Positions 42,501 through 51,842 of a DNA stretch of 64,000 bases are shown piece after piece; position 1 is the first letter of the stretch, and every line of letters begins with the position of its first letter. The stretch is from Strigamia acuminata. Its lineage: Eukaryota; Arthropoda; Chilopoda; Geophilomorpha; Linotaeniidae. Below the pieces are notes generated by a model that did not search any database, was not told where the DNA came from, and was given only the letters and a program-made list of their open reading frames with translations. The stretch covers positions 9,114,001 to 9,178,000 of the forward strand of contig OX442316.1 of assembly GCA_949358305.1 (NCBI GenBank), written 5' to 3'. Made by a program: the position numbers and the translations under genes.

Positions 42501-42891
42501 AAGCGCGATTAACAACTTGCGCGAGTCCCAAATTCGACACAAAAAATGGTTCGATTTAAAACGGCGCCCCCATGACTTCCGTCCTGGCGACTGGGTAACT
42601 TTGCGCAATCGGCAACCTTCATCTGCCGATAAACAATTCGCAGCAGGTTTACGCCAACGGACTGAAGGTGTATATATTATACATAGATTGGTGGGCCCCA
42701 ATACAGTAATCCTAATGGATGAAAACGGCCAAAAAACCCAGCCTTATAATGTCGTGGAATTGCGACATTGGTTTTTTGCCGAGGCCAACTTTTTAACTTT
42801 AAAAGACGTTGAAATTATTGATAAACATGTTGAAATTTTTGCTGTCAACACTTTAGATATTTTTTCTGCCTATTTTCTTTCATTTAAGTAA
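39551..42891 (+). pseudogene. Gypsy pol, RNase H and integrase part (split from RT)
   Basis: Downstream half of gypsy pol, open to TAA 42889-42891. RNase H spans about 39630-40110 (LQTDASYSGLGAALMQ; VADALSR at the end). Next comes an unusual ~1.3-kb Pro/Ser/Thr/basic spacer (about 40200-41480). Integrase follows: HHCC finger at about 41770-41875, catalytic Asp in AIYIDYYG, Asp in IIISDNAPAF, Glu in GNIAERLNQSL, and a C-terminal basic region. No chromodomain was seen. The part is open but has lost its natural upstream connection because of the copia insertion. Confidence 0.85.
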
Positions 42892-43679
42892 TTTTCTTTG
42901 ATTTTCTAAAACACAAACGAAACAACAAAAAAAAAAAAAAAAAAAAAACCAAGTGTAATCCGGTGTAAATCTATCTTTACTACCTATTTTGTTTAAAAAC
43001 TATTTTTCCCTTTATTTTAAATTTATTCATCCTAATTTTTATGTTTTATGTTATTTTATGTTTTCTTTATATTTTATATTTAATGTTTTGTGTTATGTAT
43101 TTTATGTTCATATTCGGTCACTCGAAAATGGCTAAGTCCATTTCAATCAGGGACTATGTCCGTCACCAGAGTGCGCAATGCCAATTAACCTCTAAACAAT
43201 AGCACGTGGCTATTTCCACAATTCATTTAAATTATTCAATCAATATAATTTATGCGCACTTTATTTAAATTAATATTCTGTGTTCTGAATTATTACTTGT
43301 TTATCTCACCATCCTTATTTAATCACTTTAAAACAAGAGTTTTGAGCGAAGACAACCTTCGCTAACTTCCGAATTCCAACACTGAATGTCGCCCTTCAAT
43401 TGCAATTAGTTAGTGTTTAACCTCGAACCCGACTTTATTACATGTGCGAGTTTTCAATCGTTCATCGAAGCTTCTCGAAGCAAAGTTTTATGACTCGTTA
43501 CATTCCGGGGAATATTCTTTAGTCTTCGTTGTTTGTTTCGTTCTGTGCGCGTTCGTGTTGTTGCGCGTCGTAATTGTGAGTATCGTTTGTCAAACGTATT
43601 ATTTGTTCTGTGTATTTATATAAGCATTACCTCCACCAACTTAGGCGCATTACATTATCCAATACGTATCGAAACCAAC
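42892..43679 (+). other. Gypsy pol-ORF3 spacer
   Basis: Non-coding, with an A22-like run near 42929-42950 and T-rich repeats of TTTTATGTT near 43040-43110. A plausible 3' splice site (CCACCAACTTAG) ends at 43644, 35 nt before the ORF3 ATG. Confidence 0.5.
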
Positions 43680-46454
43680 ATGGCGTGTTGTAATGAAGAC
43701 TTCCCGGGAAGGAAATATCCTAAAAACTATCGAACACCGCCTTTACATGCGGCGGGCCCACCGAAGTTCCCACACAACCACCCCGACGATCCACTCGATG
43801 CTGGATTCCCCAATTACGAGATATGTCCGGTATGCTCTGGTTACGGTAAAGAGATTGACCCGCCGAGGCCCGAATGCAAGTGCCGGGCGTGCGATGGTCG
43901 AGGGGACTTACGGCGCAATTTACACATCGTTTGGATGCGCCAGATCTACGGGTGGGTGTTGAGGAGATATGAACAGGACCATGTGATTATCGTGAGTGTT
44001 ACTTATCCGCCATTCCGTCCACTAAACGGTAGTCCGGTGTCAATCCAGAGGTTCCGGACGATTCACTTCTGGTATTGGCACCGGGCGCAACGGGTTGCGC
44101 ACACAAATCGCATTACACCACGACAATGGATCAATCCGATGGCGGAAGTGGTACAACTCTTATATATTCAAGTGCCAAATTTACTCCAAGACGAGGTGGA
44201 AGGTTTAGCCCCCATGTTAAGGGAACAACATCTCGTCGACCAGATGCAATCCGCGACAATTCGCTATTTCCACCCATTTCCAGGGGATGCCTCGATGATG
44301 AGCGAGCAGGTGGAATTGGTTGCGGAAACACAAGGCGCCATGGACACCATAGATACGAATGATCAGTCGGTATTGCCCTATTTTACAGGAAATCGTCCTC
44401 CATGTTCAATTAACCGACGAGAGGATCGTACGGAGAAGCTTGCACAGAAAGTGTTGGGTAAGATCGAGGACACAAAAATGCCTTTGCGCCGTGACGAAAC
44501 CAGGGACACCAATACGACCAGATACCGTCCACAGCCATCCGAGGAAACCCTTGCGCAAGCAACAGTGCAACTGGCCGGTTTATCCATCGATGATAACGGG
44601 GATGAGGAGGACGACGATGATTCCATGTTTACGAGTGTATCTACCCATCTTGATTTAATTCCAGCTACTAAAGACGAGAACTCGGATCCGCCCTGTGATT
44701 TGCGCTATTATTCCGGCCGTTCCACGTTGGGAAATGTGACTGAGCAAGAAATGGCAAACTTAACTCGTGCACATAATGAAGCAATCGCCCAGTGTCGTTC
44801 CAGCACTCCACCAGTTCGGGACAACGAATCGAGTTTCAGCGTAACCCCGTCCATCTGTGGAGTGGCCCATGAGATTTTTGCAGAAACACCAGCTGCGCAG
44901 GTCCAAGATGTCCGAAAGTTGGAGCGGAAAATGGCCGATCCACGGTTGTCCAATGTTCCGTCCACGCAGCAACCCTGCGGACCACCACTCAGTGCACGAC
45001 TTCCTCCAGCGATGCGGGAACGATTTGCGCAATCACCACAAAACGCGAATTTATCCGCGACATCTTTCAAATCAACTTCTAATAATAATAATCTCAATTC
45101 TAACACAGGTGCCCGACCGAAGCTTTTAGCAAAGAAAAATGTTCTCGTGACAACTGCGAGTGCTACTCCCACCACGGTAACGGCAGCTAGGGCAACAGAG
45201 GCCCCCTCGTGTTCAACGACGAAAATTTCGAACATTCCAGTGTCGACGCCTGGACCCATCACCTATGCGCAGTTACCATCGCGCAATGTTTCTACGACTA
45301 CAAAGGCCGCTTCCACACCGAGTACGATTTCGGTCTCCTCTAGCCAGACTTCGACGCCGCCCCCTCGAGTAGCTTCTACCGAAGCCAGCGCGACTGTTGC
45401 CTCTGGTGGGGCACAGGCTCTTGAAGATATTGCCTCTCATTGCGATCTGGCAGTTGACCGATACGGCGTAACAACGAAACCGGTAAACTCTCTGGAACTA
45501 ATTCCCGATTTATTAGATGAGTTCGAGGTCGAGATTTGTGTAAAGGGGCCAGAGGTGTCTAAGACCCGATTTCATATGGAACGTAAAGGGTGGATTGCGC
45601 TTTTAGAACATATGATGGACAAAGATTTTGAGATACTTCGTGTGGATTTCCGTAACATTCATGGTCAGATGAAGACTCGTATTCGCGATATGGCTGCTCA
45701 GGTATTGAGGCGGATGTCGGAGTGCGATATCTACGATCATGATGGCGTTCTGGAGCAATTGATTTGGATCATGCATGAGGAGATCTCGCGCATGATCTAT
45801 CACATTCGGCGCCGTCGTGACTACGAGCGAATGACCACCGAGCAACGTCAACGGGAGTACGAGCAGAAACATGCGGCGGAAAAAGCACGCGTTGCCGAGA
45901 TCCATCGTGTTGAGGAGGAAAAGAAAGCGATCCAGGAGGCTAAGGAAGCGGAAGAAAAGCGATGCGCTGAGGAAACTCGTTTAAACGAATTGCGAGAGAT
46001 GCTTCAAACTTCAGCTCACCATCACGAATTTGCGCCATCCATTCCACCAGGTCCGGGTTTCTCGGGTTGGGACGATGCCCCACCCACAATTACTTTGGAA
46101 CTTTTGCCTAGCTTGATGTCTCCAGCAGCTATTATCTGCAACTTTGCTAACGGTCGAGGTGAGTGCCTTCAATTTGGAATGTCGACACAAGCGCAACGAC
46201 AACTTTTCCGTTCCCTCGCCGTTGCTGATTTGCGCATGCCTTTGGCCGAGGCAAATCCGTTATTAAATCTGTTGTATCGACGATATGGAGAGTTATTTCT
46301 CGACCATTGTCGGAACGAGATTAACCGACGAGGTGCAGTTAACTTTCATGATGCGCAGCGCATAGTGGTGGAAATTGCGCTCAATATGATTAAATATTTC
46401 CGAATTCCTCGTCATCGCGAAATCTTGGAAAAGGATTTCGAACAACAATCCTAA
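43680..46454 (+). CDS. Gypsy accessory ORF3 (924 aa), DnaJ-type zinc motif
   Basis: Third sense ORF between pol and the 3' LTR. I chose ATG 43680; the open frame extends upstream but without an ATG. Residues 48-75 or so carry two CXXCXGXG-type pairs (CPVCSGYG and CRACDGRG), like a half DnaJ zinc-binding domain. The middle (about 270-640) is low-complexity Ser/Thr/Pro with Asp/Glu tracts. Residues about 660-820 look helical with a coiled coil rich in Glu/Lys/Arg. The C-terminal 100 residues are again ordered. There is no signal peptide from this ATG, no transmembrane segment and no fusion-protein feature, so it is not an env gene by sequence. Expression could be from a spliced mRNA. Function unknown. 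Confidence 0.7.
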   Translation: MACCNEDFPGRKYPKNYRTPPLHAAGPPKFPHNHPDDPLDAGFPNYEICPVCSGYGKEIDPPRPECKCRACDGRGDLRRNLHIVWMRQIYGWVLRRYEQDHVIIVSVTYPPFRPLNGSPVSIQRFRTIHFWYWHRAQRVAHTNRITPRQWINPMAEVVQLLYIQVPNLLQDEVEGLAPMLREQHLVDQMQSATIRYFHPFPGDASMMSEQVELVAETQGAMDTIDTNDQSVLPYFTGNRPPCSINRREDRTEKLAQKVLGKIEDTKMPLRRDETRDTNTTRYRPQPSEETLAQATVQLAGLSIDDNGDEEDDDDSMFTSVSTHLDLIPATKDENSDPPCDLRYYSGRSTLGNVTEQEMANLTRAHNEAIAQCRSSTPPVRDNESSFSVTPSICGVAHEIFAETPAAQVQDVRKLERKMADPRLSNVPSTQQPCGPPLSARLPPAMRERFAQSPQNANLSATSFKSTSNNNNLNSNTGARPKLLAKKNVLVTTASATPTTVTAARATEAPSCSTTKISNIPVSTPGPITYAQLPSRNVSTTTKAASTPSTISVSSSQTSTPPPRVASTEASATVASGGAQALEDIASHCDLAVDRYGVTTKPVNSLELIPDLLDEFEVEICVKGPEVSKTRFHMERKGWIALLEHMMDKDFEILRVDFRNIHGQMKTRIRDMAAQVLRRMSECDIYDHDGVLEQLIWIMHEEISRMIYHIRRRRDYERMTTEQRQREYEQKHAAEKARVAEIHRVEEEKKAIQEAKEAEEKRCAEETRLNELREMLQTSAHHHEFAPSIPPGPGFSGWDDAPPTITLELLPSLMSPAAIICNFANGRGECLQFGMSTQAQRQLFRSLAVADLRMPLAEANPLLNLLYRRYGELFLDHCRNEINRRGAVNFHDAQRIVVEIALNMIKYFRIPRHREILEKDFEQQS

Positions 46455-48323
46455 ACGTGACTTTGTGTGCGCAAGTTTTTTGCAAATTGAAGTCAGGAGA
46501 TCACATCAATGGGCGTTTCGTAAAATTCCTCCGCTTCGGCGTTGAGTTGAAGGACTTGATACGAGGATCCTGGTGATTTGCGAAGACTTTGTGCGCACTT
46601 CAACCTACCATTCATCATTATTTTGTGTTTTCATCATATTTTCATCTCTAATTGTATCCAAAATGCGCCGCCAGATCGTGGATCTCTGGTAAATGCCCTA
46701 ATAAAACATCTCCGCATTTGTGCGTTGAGTTTGGGCCGGCCTGCATTCCAATATCTACATGGTATCCACAAAACTTTATCATCTTTAAATCTTCATCATT
46801 TTTCCGTTCCGCCATGCGATTCCATTGATGAGGCGCTCCGTAAAACATCTCTCGAGTTGGAGGACTTGATGGAACGAGCTTGGGCAGCGGTAATGTGTCG
46901 ATTTGAAGAACAAATAATTATTATTAGTGTTTCATCATAAATGTTATTATTTTTGCGCAAGTTTTCTATTGTGATAATCCTCACTGATAATTTATATTTT
47001 ATTTAATTATTTTTACGTTTTTAGTGCTTTAGAATCGGACAATTAGATTTTTAGTACTACAATTATATTTTATTTAAGTGCAATTATGATTTCGATAATT
47101 TTCTAGTCATATTATTGAAATATTTATTCTAGTTTAATGATTTTGATATTTTTTTTGTGCTATAATCATTCCAGAATTATCTTCATTTAATTATGATAAT
47201 TTCTTCCGAAGCTTAGGAATTTAATTTCGTTTAATTTTTATTTCCATTGTTATTTTTAGCGCAATTATTCTGGAATGATTCAAGTCAGTATTCAATGTTT
47301 TCATTTATTTAATGAATGTTTTTTCTATGGATATTTAGCATTTAATCAAGATTATTGTGATACTTTTTTGACCCTTCATTTAATTTTGTGATATTTTCTG
47401 ATCAACATATTTAATTCCGTGGCAATACGAGTAGTATTGTGCGCGCGGGTATTTGTTATGTTTTATAATATTTTATATGTTTCTATTTTCCATTTCATTC
47501 ATAGAATTAATAACCTAAATTATCCTTGCGCAAAGTTTCGCGCATCCATTTAAAAGTTCCTAATTAATCTGAAATCATACTTACCTTATGCAGGTTGCAT
47601 AATTTTGTACCTTACCTTTATTTTGTATTTGTTTAGCGCAATTACGCGCATCCTACCATAACATAAATACCCAATTTGATATTAATAAATCCCAACCTGA
47701 TTCTTGATAATTCTCATGTGTCGGCTCTTTATTTTTGTTTAATTTAAAATTGTTTATTCGATGATTTTTATACAGAAAGCAGAAGTTTGTTTATACAAAA
47801 AAGTAAAAGTGTTTAAAATTTTTATTTTATAAATTGTTTGGGTAAAGTGTATAGACTCTCGTCCGTCCTAGGTATCGTCGGCCCCTTTAGGTTTAGTGTT
47901 CGCCCTCCTTGTGTCGTCCCTGTTCGTCTTGTGATTTCGAGTAGAATGATTTAAAATTTACCATTGTGACTTTACAAAAATCTTAGTTTAAATTTATTTT
48001 CAAAAGCCATGGTGATTTATTAATTCTCTGTCTCTAATAATCTAATTGATTTTTGATATTTAATTTGGTATTGTTTAACTTTTGTTTATTATTTTGACAA
48101 AGTTGTTAAGTTTTTGCACCACGTGCATTATTTTTGACAAAGTTGTTAAGTCTTTGCGCAGACGCGCATCATTCTTTTTTGTTGTTTAATTTATTTAATT
48201 TATTTTTTGAGAATTTGTATAGTTTTTGCGCATAGCGCATTATTATTGTATGACTTTCCTTGTCTCTTATCCTTTTATTCTCTTCGATAAATCTCGAATA
48301 ATAAAAGCCTAAGGGGGGAGGGA
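46455..48323 (+). other. Gypsy 3' noncoding region and polypurine tract
   Basis: About 1.9 kb, AT-rich, with repeated TTTGCGCA-like words. A 120-codon open frame without a good ATG start (46578-46940) is not convincing as a gene. The purine tract AAGGGGGGAGGGA at 48311-48323 abuts the 3' LTR. Confidence 0.6.
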
Positions 48324-48995
48324 TGTCACGGGCAGGTTACCCACCCTTCTTTTTTATTCATTTCTAACTTAGACTGACCCAATCTTAAGTTTTCTTATTT
48401 TTTCCCAATCTTTCTTTTCATCTAACATTGATGAATCATCTCTAAATATATGCGCAGCCTCATTGCGCGCATCTTATTATTTCCAACAATTAACCTTATT
48501 TTATACCTTCCACCCCCTCACCCACTCCAATCGACCTGGTCACATGACTCATGTTTACCTGGTCGCTACTTTTATCCATAATCGACACTTCTCATACCTC
48601 TTTCAACGAGTTAACACCTCTTAGATTGAATTGAGTTTGTCAATCTTTATTTTGCGCTTTAACACGCGCCTCTTCTAATTTAACACTTAATAGCGCCTCT
48701 TTTTGCCCACCTTTTATCCCTTCGCATGCCTGTGACATCCTATGCCCACCCGCATACGAATATCACTGCGCATACTCATTCTTTTTAAACGTAAAGACCC
48801 ACAACGTGAGATTGAGCCCGTCGAATATAAATAATGTGTGTTACAGCGAGTTAGGTTTATTCACCGTCCGATATCCGCATATGACGATGGCACAAACAGA
48901 GTAAATCTACGAACTTTGCCCGCTGATTTGCGCTAACATCACCTTGCGCGTAAATTCAGATCAAATCAATTAAACATCTAAGTTGATTCGTAACA
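48324..48995 (+). repeat. Ty3/gypsy 3' LTR (672 bp)
   Basis: Full-length partner of 28283-28954, followed by GTAT at 48996-48999. Host sequence (a peptide-array unit) resumes immediately, matching 27380 onward. Confidence 0.9.
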
Positions 48996-48999
48996 GTAT

Positions 49000-49480
49000 A
49001 TTTAATAGAGGTATCGAAACTTACGTTCAACATCATCCAGTTCAGGGTTGCGGGTGCTAACTTCTGATTGCGAAGTTATTTCAACGCTGATCAATCGCAC
49101 AATTTCAATTAACTTCAAAGGTCAAAAAATAGAAATTGTTTGATTGTTAAGTTTTCAAAATGTTGATCAATCATTGGAAAGTATTGTGTTTATGTGTTTT
49201 TTGAAAAGAATTAGAGAAAAATGGTTTCCAACAAAACTTGTTAATCAATTTTTTGTTATGTTTGAGCAGGGCAGGAAAGCTTCAGGAGCAAAATTAAACA
49301 GCATTGAATAACAACGTTAAGAAATGTCTCGATCCTGGCCATATGATTTCAATTGATTTAAATGGAATAGATAGCATGTGTTTGTTACAATATAATTTAT
49401 TTGAAGTTTTGTACTAACTGTAAAAAATTAGCGTCAGTTACATTTAGTAACATTATCAAATAAATGTTTGTTTATTCGGT
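49000..49480. repeat. B-unit leader resuming after the gypsy insertion
   Basis: Matches 27385-27860, confirming that the retrotransposon split a pre-existing duplicated unit. Confidence 0.75.
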
Positions 49481-49783
49481 CTATTTTCCCATTTCTGTTG
49501 TATTTTCACTTCCTTTTTCATCTTCGCCACCATCTTCTTTCTTATCCTCTTCTTTTTTATCATCATCACCATTTTCACATACATTTTTAATTCCAATCAA
49601 TTTCGCCACGGGTATTAGAATTGCCTTCATAATGCCCCCAAGCGCTGGAATTTTACAAAGCCCGTTAAAAATTTGATCTACTATTCCTCTTTCAGTCATC
49701 TCGGAACTTTGTTTAGCACAAACATGGTTAACAAAAATTCCCACAATTACGAAGGAAAGGAACAACTTTTTGTACGACAACAT
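49481..49783 (-). CDS. Two-Cys CXhP secreted peptide 10 with acidic tail (100 aa)
   Basis: Signal peptide MLSYKKLFLSFVIVGIFVNH, with Cys22 as in peptide 8. Cys43 in LCKIPALGG, 25 residues, Cys69, then an Asp/Glu/Lys/Gly tail of about 31 residues ending in a neutral stretch. It is the closest relative of peptide 8 although 27 kb away. UTR intron 49790-49871, TATA near 49952-49961. The tail differs from peptide 8 by indels within GAT/GAA-rich codons, a slippage-prone region. Confidence 0.75.
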   Translation of the reverse strand: MLSYKKLFLSFVIVGIFVNHVCAKQSSEMTERGIVDQIFNGLCKIPALGGIMKAILIPVAKLIGIKNVCENGDDDKKEEDKKEDGGEDEKGSENTTEMGK

Positions 49784-49951
49784 TGCGATCTGAAAATGTA
49801 TAGATATATTAATTTAAAAGAGAAAAAGAATCAAATAAATTCCTGCTATAGTAGCAATTTTTTTTACTTACAGTTGATGTATGGACGGTTAGATTTTTGA
49901 CAATGATTCGATCTCTTCTAGTTGCAGTTGTGGTTTGCTTGCACTTTGGTG

Positions 49952-49961
49952 CACATATATA
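49952..49961 (-). promoter_or_regulatory. TATA box, peptide gene 10
   Basis: TATATATATG on the minus strand, aligned with the TATA box of peptide gene 8. Confidence 0.6.
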
Positions 49962-50279
49962 TAGGACTCCAGTACCAACTGCACTGACAATAAACATTGA
50001 CGTGGTTTATATAATTGTGGAGTTATTTTTATGGGGAAATTTTGTAACTCAAAGGAAATGTCGTTCTTTTTTTTTCATTTTATTTTGACAAGTATTGCGT
50101 ATTGCGTTGAATAACAATAGGTTTTTTTTAGATAATACACAAAAACAATATTGTTTCCTTATAACGTCAACCTGAAATATTTTTGACAGAATATTTCTAC
50201 TAAAAAAGTTTTATTAAAAAGTTATTGTGGAATAGTTGGTTTTTTTAAACTTACGTGTGACATTATACCTATTTTTAAT

Positions 50280-50465
50280 TGATTTCCACCCTTTTTCTAG
50301 CCAATTCCACAAATAAGATTTTTCTAATCTCATATTATCTTTGCACTGTGAGAGCCTGATTGGCCATTGATGGCCTACCATGCCCCAGTGGAATGTTTTT
50401 GGCTCTGGAGGCACAACAAACAGACCCTCAGTAATTGCAGTGCCCATTGTGTGTTTGCAGAATTA
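50280..50465 (-). pseudogene. Second MULE SWIM-domain remnant
   Basis: The minus strand reads MGTAITEGLFVVPPEPKTFH and continues similarly to the fragment at 23308-23514, with the frame lost afterwards. It is a decayed copy of the same transposase tail. Confidence 0.55.
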
Positions 50466-50639
50466 CCGTCATCTCTCTTATTATTTTCGATTTTAACTCC
50501 GCTCTTTCTCCCCTTTCAACACTGTGTGCCTTCTCAGATTCTAATTCATGTCTTGTGAAGCCATTGCAGATAATACTTAATACAGAATACTTTAAACTGA
50601 ATGGCTACATTGAATATAGAGTATTCTTTGTGAGGAGTA

Positions 50640-51293
50640 CTGTAAAACGAAGGAAGGATTTACTTAGATTGTGACGGGGGTATAAATGTTATTCCCTAAC
50701 ATGACAAAACGTCTGGTAAACGTGAGAAATATGTCAGCGAAACATTCGGAAAACATTACGAAAACCATTTTAGAGAATGGGGTGTAACCGGTGAAAAAGA
50801 CGAGTCCTGGAAGTGAAAATAGGGTGTAAACAAGTGGGTGCAAATTAAATTTATTTCGGGGTAAGCTTATGTGTGGGATAAAATTGGGGTTCAATAATAT
50901 ATCCCCGTTCAACGCTGATCAATCGCTCAATTTTAGTTGAGGTCGAAAAATAAAAATTGTTTGATTTTTTTAAGTTTTCAAATTGTTATCTAATTATTAG
51001 AAGGCTATGTGTTTGTAGGAAAGAATTGGAAAAAAATTGTTTTCAACAAAACTTATCATTCAATTTTTTGTTATATTTGAGCAGGGCAGGAAAGCTGCAG
51101 GAGAAAAAATTAACCAGCATTGAATAACAACGTTAAGAAATGTTTCGGATCTGGCCATATGATTTCAATTGATTTAAATGCAATAGACAGCATGTGTTTG
51201 TTACAACTTTATTTGAAGTTTGGTACTAACTGTATAGAATTAGCATCAGTTACATTTAGTAATATTATCAAGTAAATATTTGTTTATTCTTGT
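50640..51293. repeat. B-unit leader before peptide gene 11; no gene
   Basis: 50930-51270 matches the leaders at 49130 and 27530. 50640-50920 is shared in part with 23810-23890. Confidence 0.55.
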
Positions 51294-51758
51294 TTATTGT
51301 TTGCCATCTTTGTCATCGTCTTTGTCGTCATCTTTGCCATCGTCTTTGTTGTCATCTTTGCCACCGTCTTTGTTGTCATCTTTGTCATCGTCTTTGTCGT
51401 CATCTTTGTCATCGTCTTTGTTATCATCTTTGTCATCGTCTTTGTTGTCATCTTTGTCATCGTCTTTCTCGTCATCGTTGTCATCGTCTTTGTCGTCATC
51501 TTTGTCATCGTCTTTGTCATCATCTTTGTTATCGTCTTTGTTATCATCTTTGTCATGATGGTCACCCTCTCCACATAGGGGTTCCATAACTCCAATCATA
51601 TGCGCCGCGGAATTGATAATTGGGATCAAAAATTTTCCAACGACTGGTAAGCTACATAACATTTTAAGCGGTTTTTCAACCACTTCTCCAGCACGAACAT
51701 GGCTAACAAAAACTCCCACAATTACAAAAGAAAGTAATATCTTTTTGGTTGAGAACAT
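51294..51758 (-). CDS. Two-Cys CXhP secreted peptide 11 with Lys-Asp repeat tail (154 aa)
   Basis: Signal peptide MFSTKKILLSFVIVGVFVSH, cleavage RAG/E. The segment before the first Cys is eight residues shorter than in peptides 7-10, placing Cys35 in LCSLPVVGK and Cys62 after 26 residues (MEPLC). A His-containing spacer leads into about 85 residues built from KDDD and KDDN tetrads. The tail is strongly acidic overall and encoded by a 12-nt minisatellite. Tail length is therefore likely to vary between alleles. UTR intron 51765-51842. Aspartate-rich tails can bind calcium or mineral, but no function is shown. Confidence 0.75.
   Translation of the reverse strand: MFSTKKILLSFVIVGVFVSHVRAGEVVEKPLKMLCSLPVVGKFLIPIINSAAHMIGVMEPLCGEGDHHDKDDNKDDNKDDDKDDDKDDDKDDDNDDEKDDDKDDNKDDDKDDNKDDDKDDDKDDDKDDNKDGGKDDNKDDGKDDDKDDDKDGKQ
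51300..51555. repeat. 12-nt coding minisatellite
   Basis: Repeats of GTCATCTTTGTC/GTCGTCTTTGTC-type units encode the KDDD/KDDN tail on the minus strand. All open frames read from this tract on either strand are by-products. Confidence 0.85.
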
Positions 51759-51842
51759 TGTAAACTGAAAAAATTTAGATATATTAATTTAAAAGAGATT
51801 AAGAATCAAAAAACCTTTTGCTATACTAGCAAATTTTCTTAC

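Larger units (their letters stand above)
28283..48995 (+). mobile_element. Ty3/gypsy retrotransposon interrupted by Ty1/copia
   Basis: Overall span 20.7 kb, or about 14.5 kb without the nested copia element. Order: LTR, gag (29059), protease and reverse transcriptase (31026), copia insertion (33308-39550), RNase H and integrase (to 42891), accessory ORF (43680), long 3' noncoding region, purine tract, LTR. RT before integrase marks the Ty3/gypsy order. Target duplication GTAT. It is inactive as it stands because of a frameshift in RT and the insertion. It landed inside the minus-strand peptide array, separating peptides 8 and 9 from their relatives 10 and 11. Confidence 0.9.

Noticed and set aside
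43680-46454. Calling ORF3 an env gene
   Set aside because: Position fits, but there is no signal peptide, membrane anchor or fusion feature.
46578-46940. 120-codon frame after gypsy ORF3, with faint similarity to an ORF3 segment
   Set aside because: No good ATG start and only weak similarity; more likely a relic or chance.
51284-51595. Four long overlapping open frames on both strands
   Set aside because: They are all read from the 12-nt minisatellite. Only the minus-strand frame has a signal peptide and family motif.
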